Source: Lachnospiraceae bacterium UBA4292 (GTDB lineage Bacteria; Bacillota; Clostridia; Lachnospirales; Lachnospiraceae). Taken from it: a stretch of 5,039 bases of DNA. This document shows positions 1-5,039 of the stretch, in pieces (the first letter of the stretch is position 1; each line of letters opens with the position of its first letter). The stretch covers positions 1-5,039 of the forward strand of contig DGVE01000213.1 in NCBI GenBank assembly GCA_002395865.1, written 5' to 3'. The notes beneath the pieces were generated by a model. The model did no database searches and was not told where the DNA came from. It saw only the letters and a program-made list of their open reading frames with translations. Position numbers and translations under genes: made by a program.

Positions 1-263
1 AAAACCTCAGCTGGGGAGTGTTCAACCGATCACTCTCCCACGCCGAGGCTGATGAGATAAATATTCACGCCAAAATAGACGAGCTGATGGCGCAGGACGG
101 CGCAGCGTACGACGCGCCGAATATCATGTTCTACACGGTCATCTGTCTGGTCAGCAATGCCTGCCACAGTGTGATAATAGAAAAACAGCCTGTGGATCTG
201 GAGACATATAAGCCGTATCTGTATAACGCCATAAGAAGCGTTATAAGTATGCACCGGTTATGA
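1..263 (+). CDS. Probable TetR/AcrR-family transcriptional regulator, C-terminal part (5' truncated by window edge)
   Basis: About 86 codons are open from the left edge to a TGA at 261-263, in the frame beginning at base 3. The frame stays open upstream of the GTG at 18, which has no convincing ribosome binding site, so this is the tail of a longer gene and not a small protein. The visible part is helical, with a hydrophobic segment (MFYTVICLVSNACHSVI) followed by a P-V-D-L-E-x-Y-K-P-Y-L-Y-x-A-I-R-x-V-I stretch. That ending resembles the ligand-binding/dimerisation domain of TetR-family repressors, which often close with a 'P-x-x-L-E-x-x-K-P-x-L' helix. The DNA-binding helix-turn-helix would lie outside the window, so the family call rests on the C-terminus only. 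It converges with the chorismate mutase gene and shares its last bases. Its target cannot be judged from here; an unrelated helical protein remains possible. Confidence 0.55.
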   Translation, partial: NLSWGVFNRSLSHAEADEINIHAKIDELMAQDGAAYDAPNIMFYTVICLVSNACHSVIIEKQPVDLETYKPYLYNAIRSVISMHRL

Positions 264-845
264 CTGACCCTGCCTGAAGCATCTCTTGACCTTGAAATCC
301 TCGGTCTCCGCGCACAGCATATAGAGAAGGGTCAGTACCTTTCTCTGCTGCATACTGCCTATGATCACAGCCCTGCAGCGCGTCTTTGATCCCGCCTTGG
401 CGAGTGAGAGCATCTCGATCTCCACGTCCAGGTCGGCGCACAGGCCTTCTATACCGGTGAAGACCTTGGTCTCATTGTCATAGACGCAGGAGAACTCTAT
501 GTGATCGTGATCCTCCTCGCAGGTGAAATCCTTCTCGAAGTTTATCCCGCAGTTATCGTCCGGCGAGAAGTTCCTATGCGTATTGTCAAGAGTCATCCTG
601 TACTGGAACTGGCGGCTTATGAGAAGCATATGTCTTATATAAGCCCTGTAATACGGCAGGAGATCTACATCTATTCCGGCACAGTTATTAGCGATGACCT
701 CCGCCTCGCGCTCCGGACGGTAAATCTTTCCGCCCTGCTCTGCCTTTGCCCTCGCAATATTTCTTGAAAGCTCCATTCGCTGTGTGAAAAGCCGCCGCAT
801 CTGCGCATCCACACTGTCGATCTGTGCCCTTATCTGTGTAAACAT
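258..845 (-). CDS. Chorismate mutase (AroQ/type II) with an additional C-terminal domain
   Basis: 195 residues. Residues 1-84 form an AroQ-type all-helical chorismate mutase domain, which converts chorismate to prephenate for phenylalanine and tyrosine synthesis. By hand alignment to the E. coli P-protein mutase domain, the active-site set appears intact: R6 (R11), R23 (R28), K34 (K39), R46-E47 (R51-E52), S77 (S84) and Q81 (Q88). R43 sits where E. coli has D48; the IYRPERE form looks like that of other P-protein-type mutase domains. Residues ~90-112 are an acidic linker. Residues ~115-190 have no motif I recognise, but the predicted order is beta-alpha-beta-beta-alpha-beta, as in an ACT domain. 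No prephenate dehydratase or dehydrogenase domain is present. It is the last gene of the operon: ATG at 845-843 lies 2 bases after the DUF3737 stop, with GGAGGT 4 bases upstream. Mutase assignment is secure; the C-terminal role is unknown. Confidence 0.88.
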   Translation of the reverse strand: MFTQIRAQIDSVDAQMRRLFTQRMELSRNIARAKAEQGGKIYRPEREAEVIANNCAGIDVDLLPYYRAYIRHMLLISRQFQYRMTLDNTHRNFSPDDNCGINFEKDFTCEEDHDHIEFSCVYDNETKVFTGIEGLCADLDVEIEMLSLAKAGSKTRCRAVIIGSMQQRKVLTLLYMLCAETEDFKVKRCFRQGQS

Positions 846-847
846 CC

Positions 848-1717
848 CTACCTCCAGTCCGGCCTGTCGCTACGCTTTACTATGCTGTCGCACACTATCT
901 GCGTACCTGCCGGATCAACATATTCCTTCCCTATGATCAGATCACCTATCTCCTTCGCCTCTATCCTGCCGGATGAGGGGTTTAATACGCTGTCGATCCT
1001 GCTGTCGATCTGCGCGTCCGCCTTCGAATACTCGAAGGAGTAGGTCGTGTTGATGAGCTTGCAGTTCTTCATCACGAGGTTATCCACGTAGCAAAGGCCC
1101 TGAAGGCTCTCCACGACGCAGTCGATCAGTGTGACATTCTTCGAATTCCACGCAAGATACTCACCCGTGATATACGAATCTATTATCATCACGTTCTCGC
1201 AGTTCCAGAAGGCGTCCTTCGAGAGAAGCTTCGACTTCCTTACGGTGACATTCTTACAGCCGTCGAAGCAGTAATTGCCAACAAGGCGAAGGTCTTGCAC
1301 ATCCACATCTGTGCAGTTCATCATGAAATAGTCACCCTTCGCGCTGACCCCGTCGAGCTTAACATCGTCGCAGCTCCACAGTGTCTCCTGCGCGTGCGGG
1401 AGATCGACACCCCTAAGTGTCAGTCTCTTGACCCTTCTGAAGCCCTTGGGCGCCTCGTAAATGGTCTCCTTCAGCTCCACATCCTCCGCATACCATATAC
1501 CGGCCCTGGCCATCTCCAGAAAGGCGCACTGATCTATCCTGATATTCTTAGAATACCACAGAGGATACTTCCACTGAAACGAAACACGGCAAGCATCCAC
1601 ATTTTCGGAATGCTTGAGAGGGGATTCGCCATCAGCAAATATACAGTTACAAAGTCTCACATCCTTCTGAGCAAACAGAGCTCTTTCTCCGGTAAATCTC
1701 TTCTCGCTATACTCCAT
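848..1717 (-). CDS. DUF3737 family protein, right-handed beta-helix fold
   Basis: 289 residues, about the usual length I know for DUF3737 proteins. The sequence matches my recollection of the family: N-terminal GERALF, D-G-E-S-P-L-K (29-35), K-Y-P-L-W-Y-S-K-N (50-58), EMARAGIWY (68-76), K-G-D-Y-F (127-131), LLSKDAFWN (164-172), ESLQGLCYV (203-211) and the C-terminal S-R-I-D-S-V (238-243). A coil repeat is visible directly: a hydrophobic residue after Asn/Asp or a polar residue recurs at 20, 40, 59, 80, 99, 119, 138, 157, 176, 195 and 214, that is every 19-21 residues, as in pectate-lyase-like beta-helices. There is no signal peptide or membrane segment, so it should be cytosolic. Family function is unknown to me; many beta-helix folds bind or cleave polysaccharide, but no catalytic set is evident. 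ATG follows the sufU stop by one base, so it belongs to the suf transcript. Confidence 0.88.
   Translation of the reverse strand: MEYSEKRFTGERALFAQKDVRLCNCIFADGESPLKHSENVDACRVSFQWKYPLWYSKNIRIDQCAFLEMARAGIWYAEDVELKETIYEAPKGFRRVKRLTLRGVDLPHAQETLWSCDDVKLDGVSAKGDYFMMNCTDVDVQDLRLVGNYCFDGCKNVTVRKSKLLSKDAFWNCENVMIIDSYITGEYLAWNSKNVTLIDCVVESLQGLCYVDNLVMKNCKLINTTYSFEYSKADAQIDSRIDSVLNPSSGRIEAKEIGDLIIGKEYVDPAGTQIVCDSIVKRSDRPDWR
850..855 (-). promoter_or_regulatory. Ribosome binding site for the chorismate mutase gene
   Basis: On the minus strand GGAGGT is followed by 4 bases and ATG. The site lies inside the last Arg codon and TAG stop of the DUF3737 gene (GGAGG-TAG-GG-ATG). A strong Shine-Dalgarno here fixes the start and suggests that the mutase is translated by ribosomes ending on, or entering next to, the upstream gene. 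Confidence 0.75.
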
Positions 1718-1718
1718 A

Positions 1719-2147
1719 TTACTCCTTCCCGGCTATCGCCTCGTCAAGTGTCCTCCACGACAGTACCGCGCACTTCACGCGCGCAGGCATGCGCGATATG
1801 TTCTCCAGTGCCCCTGCCTCCTCGAGCTCCTCTATCTCCTCTTCGGTGGCCTCGGACTTGATCATCTTCATAAAGAGACCGCACAGTCTTCTCGCCTCCG
1901 AGAGCTCTCTGCCGATGATCATGTCTATCATGATGTCTGCGGAGGCCTGCGATACGGCGCAACCGTCCCCCGAGTAGGAAGCGTCGCTTATCACGCCGTC
2001 ATTTACCTTAAGCATCAGCAGTATCTCATCGCCGCAGCTCGGATTCACCCCCTCTAAAACTATGTCTGGACTGTCCATATCGCTCTTGTGAAGCGGATGC
2101 AGGTTGTGGTCGGTTATGACCTCATTGTAAAATGTTCTATCTTCCAT
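1719..2147 (-). CDS. sufU: SufU, zinc-dependent sulfurtransferase/scaffold-type partner of SufS
   Basis: 142 residues, typical for SufU. SufU accepts persulfide sulfur from SufS and hands it to the SufBCD scaffold; its bound zinc is needed for SufS activation in Bacillus. The ligand set is present: C38 and D40 in N-P-S-C-G-D, C63 in S-G-D-G-C-A-V-S-Q-A-S, and C126 in RVKCAVLSW. The long segment between the second and third cysteines (residues ~97-120, with an acidic EATEEEIEELEEAG run) is the insertion that separates SufU from IscU. The N-terminus carries D-H-N-L-H-P-L-H-K where many homologues have the K-N-P-R-N-K form. The start overlaps the sufS end by 11 bases. The nearest AGGAG (2159-2163) is 11 bases from the ATG, somewhat far, so translation probably depends on coupling to sufS. 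Confidence 0.94.
   Translation of the reverse strand: MEDRTFYNEVITDHNLHPLHKSDMDSPDIVLEGVNPSCGDEILLMLKVNDGVISDASYSGDGCAVSQASADIMIDMIIGRELSEARRLCGLFMKMIKSEATEEEIEELEEAGALENISRMPARVKCAVLSWRTLDEAIAGKE
1722..1730 (-). promoter_or_regulatory. Ribosome binding site for the DUF3737 gene
   Basis: Minus strand reads GGGAAGGAG, then TAAT, then ATG. The spacer contains the sufU TAA stop, so termination of sufU and initiation of DUF3737 occur within a few bases of each other. This supports the ATG at 1717-1715 and coupled translation. Confidence 0.75.
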
Positions 2148-3354
2148 ATCCCATCAAGCTCCTGATAGTATCGAGTCGGTTCAGGAATCTGTCCGCCTCC
2201 GAAACTGTGTTGTAGAAGGCGAAGCTGACCCTTGAGGACGATCTGACACCGAGGTGATCCATCAGCGGCTGCGCGCAGTGATGCCCGGCCCTTATGCACA
2301 CACCTGCCTCGTTCATGATCGAGGAGACATCGTGAGGATGCACTCCGTCCACCGTAAACGCTATTATACCCTCGTGATGCTGCGCATCCTCCGCGCCTAT
2401 GACATTAACACCATTTATGCTCTTCATACCCTTTAAGGTATGCTCCGTGAGTGCGCGTTCCTGAGCCATGATAAAGTCAAAGCCCAGACTGTTTATGTAT
2501 TCGATGGCCGCCATAAGTCCAACGGCGCCGCCCACATTTACCGTGCCGGCCTCGAATTTGTGAGGCACCTCGGCATATCTCACTCTGTCCCAGTGCACGG
2601 TCTCGATCATCTCGCCGCCCTGCATGAAGGGCTCCATGGAGTTAAGGAGCTCGTACCTCCCCCAGAGCACACCTATGCCCATGGGCGCGAGCATCTTATG
2701 TCCCGAAAACGCCAGCAGGTCCGCGCCGAGTTCAGAGACCGATGTAGGCATGTGCGGCACCGACTGTGCGCCGTCACACACGACTATCCCGCCGTTTTCG
2801 TGCACCATGTTCGCAAGCTTCCTGACGGGATTCACCCGCCCGAAGACATTAGACACGCAGGTGATGGCCAAAAGCTTGGTCTTATCGGTTATCGCCTCCG
2901 CGATCGCCGTATCCGAAAACGTTCCGTCAGGCTCGCATTTTAAGCACTTTAATACAGCGCCCGTCTTCTGCGCCACCATCCTCCACGGAAGGAAGTTCGA
3001 GTGGTGTTCCATGATGCTCACGGCTATCTCATCACCCGGCTTCAGATTATTCATTCCGTATGAATACGCGACCAGATTCAGGCTTTCCGAGGCATTTCTT
3101 GTAAATATTATCTCATTATCCTTTGCGCCGATAAAGGCAGCCGCACACGCTCTTGCCCTCTCGTACTCGGCCGTGGCCTGCTCGCTCAGGGAATACACGC
3201 CCCTGAACGGGTTCGCGTTCTGCGTCTCGTAGTACCTTCTTACTGCGGCCATCACGGACGCAGGCTTCTGCGTAGTTGCGGCATTGTCCAGATACGCCAC
3301 CTCATCGTTTAAGATGGCGAAATCCTCCCTTACCCGGTAGATATCTCTATTCAT
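2137..3354 (-). CDS. sufS: SufS, class II cysteine desulfurase
   Basis: 405 residues, full length for the family. This PLP enzyme converts L-cysteine to L-alanine and holds the sulfur as a persulfide. Visible features in order: Y-L-D-N-A-A-T-T near the N-terminus (20-27); the PLP-stacking M-E-H-H-S-N motif (115-120); D194 and Q197 in CDGAQSVPH, which contact the PLP pyridine nitrogen and O3'; S-G-H-K (217-220) with Schiff-base K220; R-Y-A-E-V-P-H-K-F-E-A-G-T (258-270); and catalytic C360 in RAGHHCAQPLM. The R-x-G-H-H-C form on a short loop marks class II (SufS/CsdA) and not class I NifS/IscS. The ATG at 3354-3352 has AAGGA seven bases upstream and overlaps the sufD end by 8 bases. It is followed at once by its partner sufU. 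I see no missing key residue. Confidence 0.97.
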   Translation of the reverse strand: MNRDIYRVREDFAILNDEVAYLDNAATTQKPASVMAAVRRYYETQNANPFRGVYSLSEQATAEYERARACAAAFIGAKDNEIIFTRNASESLNLVAYSYGMNNLKPGDEIAVSIMEHHSNFLPWRMVAQKTGAVLKCLKCEPDGTFSDTAIAEAITDKTKLLAITCVSNVFGRVNPVRKLANMVHENGGIVVCDGAQSVPHMPTSVSELGADLLAFSGHKMLAPMGIGVLWGRYELLNSMEPFMQGGEMIETVHWDRVRYAEVPHKFEAGTVNVGGAVGLMAAIEYINSLGFDFIMAQERALTEHTLKGMKSINGVNVIGAEDAQHHEGIIAFTVDGVHPHDVSSIMNEAGVCIRAGHHCAQPLMDHLGVRSSSRVSFAFYNTVSEADRFLNRLDTIRSLMGYGR

Positions 3355-4360
3355 CAGAGCTTCCTTTTAAATGTTCACTGAATTCTCTGCGAAGCTTTTC
3401 ATCATCTATCTTCGCTATAACGCTCTCGAGCTTCGCGGCAGAGAGCATCCTTGTGGCTTCCTCGCGGGACAGACCCCTCGTACCCATGTAGTAGAGCATC
3501 TCCTCATCGGCCTGCCCTATGGACGCGCCGTGATTGCCCTCGACATCCTCCTCCGCGCAAAGAATAAGCGGTACTGTCCTGTTCACGCACTCGTCCGAGA
3601 GCATGAGGACCTCTTCCTTCTCGTTGCCCACGGCTCCCGAGCAGCCCTTCTTGAAGTCGATGGTACCGCGCAGTACCTTGACCGCGCCGCCGTCCAGACT
3701 TCCGCCGAAATTCATCACGGTGTTCGTGCGTCTTCCGAAGTGGTCCGACACATAGTTCATGTCGAGAAGACCCGATGCATTCCTGTAACCCGTGTTTGAT
3801 ATGAACTGTGCGGCTTTTCCGTCAAGTCTCGTGTACACACCCGAGCGATTGTCGCCACTTCCGTCAAATATCTGGAAGAGCTCTACGCATGCGGCTTCAT
3901 CCGCCCTGGTGCCTATATCGTTGCAAATGCCCGCGCCGCCGCGGATATACTGTATCAGTCTTACGTGTGAAGAAGCCTTCGCCTCAAGCTTTGTTGAAAG
4001 CAGCAGCTCGCTGCCATCCTCACCGTCTATGACCTGCACCACGGTGATGAACTGCCCCGGAGCCGCGTCCACATGGTATGCAAGCGCATTTACACCGTCC
4101 GCGGTGATATCGAAACGTACTAAAGCCGAGGCATCCTTTGTGCTTATCGTCTCGCACTTCGCGCAGCTTTTTATGAGAGCGTCATATTCGGCCCCCATAC
4201 CGGTCCTCATATCAGAGTGGTCGCTTACGCTTACGACAGCGTCTCCGCTTACGCTTACGACAGCCTCTCCGGTGACTGAAGGTATATCCGCGAATGCCTC
4301 ATTTACCCTGAGGTGGTTCCAGGTCGCGACCGGCAGGTGATTTATACTTATCTTACTCAT
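3347..4360 (-). CDS. sufD: SufD, Fe-S cluster assembly scaffold subunit
   Basis: 337 residues, shorter than E. coli SufD (about 420) but in the range of Clostridial versions. SufD pairs with SufB in the SufBC2D complex that builds Fe-S clusters in the cytosol. The C-terminal half shows the SufB/SufD core: R-G-T-I-D-F-K-K-G-C-S-G-A-V-G (231-245), an E-V-L-M-L-S segment, and N-H-G-A-S-I-G-Q (276-283) followed by D-E-E-M-L-Y-Y-M-G-T-R-G-L-S. H277 corresponds to the functional SufD histidine (H360 in E. coli) and the HGA motif separates it from SufB, which has HEA. The N-terminal part is divergent and carries a duplicated 8-residue unit (GEAVVSVS / GDAVVSVS, residues 31-46). ATG at 4360-4358 follows the sufB TGA by one base; the nearest purine-rich site (AAGGGGG, 4373-4379) is 12 bases away, so initiation is probably coupled to sufB. 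Confidence 0.93.
   Translation of the reverse strand: MSKISINHLPVATWNHLRVNEAFADIPSVTGEAVVSVSGDAVVSVSDHSDMRTGMGAEYDALIKSCAKCETISTKDASALVRFDITADGVNALAYHVDAAPGQFITVVQVIDGEDGSELLLSTKLEAKASSHVRLIQYIRGGAGICNDIGTRADEAACVELFQIFDGSGDNRSGVYTRLDGKAAQFISNTGYRNASGLLDMNYVSDHFGRRTNTVMNFGGSLDGGAVKVLRGTIDFKKGCSGAVGNEKEEVLMLSDECVNRTVPLILCAEEDVEGNHGASIGQADEEMLYYMGTRGLSREEATRMLSAAKLESVIAKIDDEKLRREFSEHLKGSSDE
3362..3366 (-). promoter_or_regulatory. Ribosome binding site for sufS
   Basis: AAGGA on the minus strand lies 7 bases before the sufS ATG (3354-3352), inside the last codons of sufD. It supports that start over any alternative and is one of the better Shine-Dalgarno sites in the operon. Confidence 0.65.
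4222..4269 (-). repeat. 24-bp tandem duplication inside sufD
   Basis: Bases 4222-4245 and 4246-4269 are two adjacent 24-base units that differ at one base (g/c at 4241 versus 4265). Each begins with a smaller direct repeat, cgctta twice. The unit is eight codons, so the frame is kept and the protein gains a repeated -A-V-V-S-V-S- stretch in its divergent N-terminal part. The near identity suggests a recent slippage duplication. Confidence 0.9.
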
Positions 4361-4361
4361 A

Positions 4362-5039
4362 TCAACCGATTGCCCCCTTCATCTCAAGACGTATAAGATT
4401 ATTCATCTCTGCAGCGTACTCCACGGGAAGCTCCTTCGATACATTCTCCGCAAATCCGCTGACGATCATTGCCCTCGCGTCCTCCTCGGACAGGCCCCTG
4501 CTGCACAGGTAGTAGACCGCATCCTCACTTATGCGGCCGATGCTCGCCTCATGTCCTATATCCGCGTCCTTCGTGCGTATATCCATGGCAGGTATCGTGT
4601 CTGAGCGTGATATATCATCCACCATGAGCGAGGTACAGGAAACCGATGAGCGGCTCCTCTTCGCCGCCTTCGTCACCGTGACTTCACTTCTGAACGTGTT
4701 GATTCCGCCGCCCTTTGATATGGAGCGCGAATTGACCACCGAGCTGGTGTCGGGAGCGTTATGGATGACCTTAAGACCGGTATCCAGATCCTGTCCCTCC
4801 CCCGCAAATGTGACCCCGGTGAACTCGCATTTCGAGCCTGCGCCGTTTAATACCGTGGTAGGATACAGATATGACACGTGGGAGCCGAATGAACCCGTCA
4901 CCCACTCCATCCTTGCGCCCTCCGATACCACAGCGCGCTTTGAGTTTAAGTTGTACATATTCTTCGACCAGTTCTCTATGGTCGAATAACGAAGCCTTGC
5001 GTTTTTGCCCACATAGAGCTCCACGCAGCCCGCATGAAG
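4362..5039 (-). CDS. sufB: SufB, Fe-S cluster assembly scaffold subunit, C-terminal part (5' truncated by window edge)
   Basis: The frame is open to the right edge; the five codons upstream of the GTG at 5024 read LHAGC, continuing the SufB-like LHAGCVELYVG, so that GTG is internal and about 225 residues are visible. Counting from that GTG, landmarks are YSTIENWSKNMYNLNSKRA (13-31), typical of SufB; E-F-T-G-V-T-F-A-G-E-G-Q (66-77); C130 in the S-C-T-S-L-M motif, matching E. coli C405, which receives sulfur; and G-H-E-A-S-I-G-R (157-164), where E159 matches the E434 region. HEA in place of HGA identifies SufB and not SufD. SufB is the main scaffold where sulfur and iron are joined with the SufC ATPase. 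It leads the visible operon, and sufC is expected upstream beyond the edge. It ends with TGA one base before sufD. Confidence 0.96.
   Translation of the reverse strand, partial: LHAGCVELYVGKNARLRYSTIENWSKNMYNLNSKRAVVSEGARMEWVTGSFGSHVSYLYPTTVLNGAGSKCEFTGVTFAGEGQDLDTGLKVIHNAPDTSSVVNSRSISKGGGINTFRSEVTVTKAAKRSRSSVSCTSLMVDDISRSDTIPAMDIRTKDADIGHEASIGRISEDAVYYLCSRGLSEEDARAMIVSGFAENVSKELPVEYAAEMNNLIRLEMKGAIG

Noticed and set aside
18..263. Reading the left-edge gene as a complete 81-residue small protein from GTG at 18
   Set aside because: The frame remains open to the window edge, there is no good ribosome binding site before the GTG, and the sequence looks like the C-terminus of a TetR-type regulator.
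1295..1861. A 188-codon plus-strand frame spanning DUF3737 and the sufU end
   Set aside because: It crosses the junction of two confidently assigned minus-strand genes and its product resembles nothing I know.
1719..2147. Assigning the scaffold gene as IscU/NifU
   Set aside because: The long insertion between the second and third cysteines and the neighbouring class II desulfurase point to SufU; there is no iscS, hscA or fdx nearby.
2624..3232. A 202-codon open frame on the plus strand opposite sufS
   Set aside because: It lies wholly within a sufS gene with intact catalytic motifs; its translation has no recognisable domain and a Ser/Ala/Pro-rich composition typical of antisense shadows.
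3792..4340. A 182-codon open frame on the plus strand opposite sufD
   Set aside because: Antisense to a clear SufD; low-complexity Ser/Thr/Pro-rich product, including the mirrored 24-bp repeat, with no family resemblance.
4531..4989. A 152-codon plus-strand frame opposite sufB
   Set aside because: Antisense to a strongly conserved SufB segment; no independent evidence of coding.

Overview
The window is densely coding and most of it is a single minus-strand operon, read from right to left: sufB (5' end outside the window), sufD, sufS, sufU, a DUF3737 beta-helix protein, and a chorismate mutase. The only plus-strand gene is the 3' end of a probable TetR-type regulator at the left edge, which meets the operon tail-to-tail. 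No RNA gene, insertion sequence, CRISPR array or intergenic gap longer than a few bases is visible.

Organism: the SufU-type scaffold instead of IscU or SufA/SufE, the short SufD, the sufB-D-S-U order (sufC would be expected just beyond the right edge), frequent ATA and AGG codons, and a moderate GC content judged by eye point to a Clostridia-type Firmicute. Lachnospiraceae is the best guess. This is inferred from protein flavour and is not proven.

Layout: 1-263 (+) regulator C-terminus; 258-845 (-) chorismate mutase with an extra C-terminal domain; 848-1717 (-) DUF3737; 1719-2147 (-) SufU; 2137-3354 (-) SufS; 3347-4360 (-) SufD; 4362-5039 (-) SufB C-terminal part. Adjacent minus-strand genes overlap by 8-11 bases or are separated by 1-2 bases, so they almost certainly share one transcript and are translationally coupled.

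How the genes work together: SufS takes sulfur from cysteine as an enzyme persulfide, SufU (zinc-dependent) accepts it, and the SufB-SufD scaffold (with the SufC ATPase, not seen here) assembles the Fe-S cluster. The two distal genes are not part of the known SUF machinery. Their tight coupling to it, and the ACT-like fold I infer for the C-terminal half of the chorismate mutase, are the most interesting points. A 24-bp in-frame tandem duplication in sufD is a smaller curiosity. I do not see a clearly new system here: the core is a standard Firmicute SUF operon with an unusual tail.
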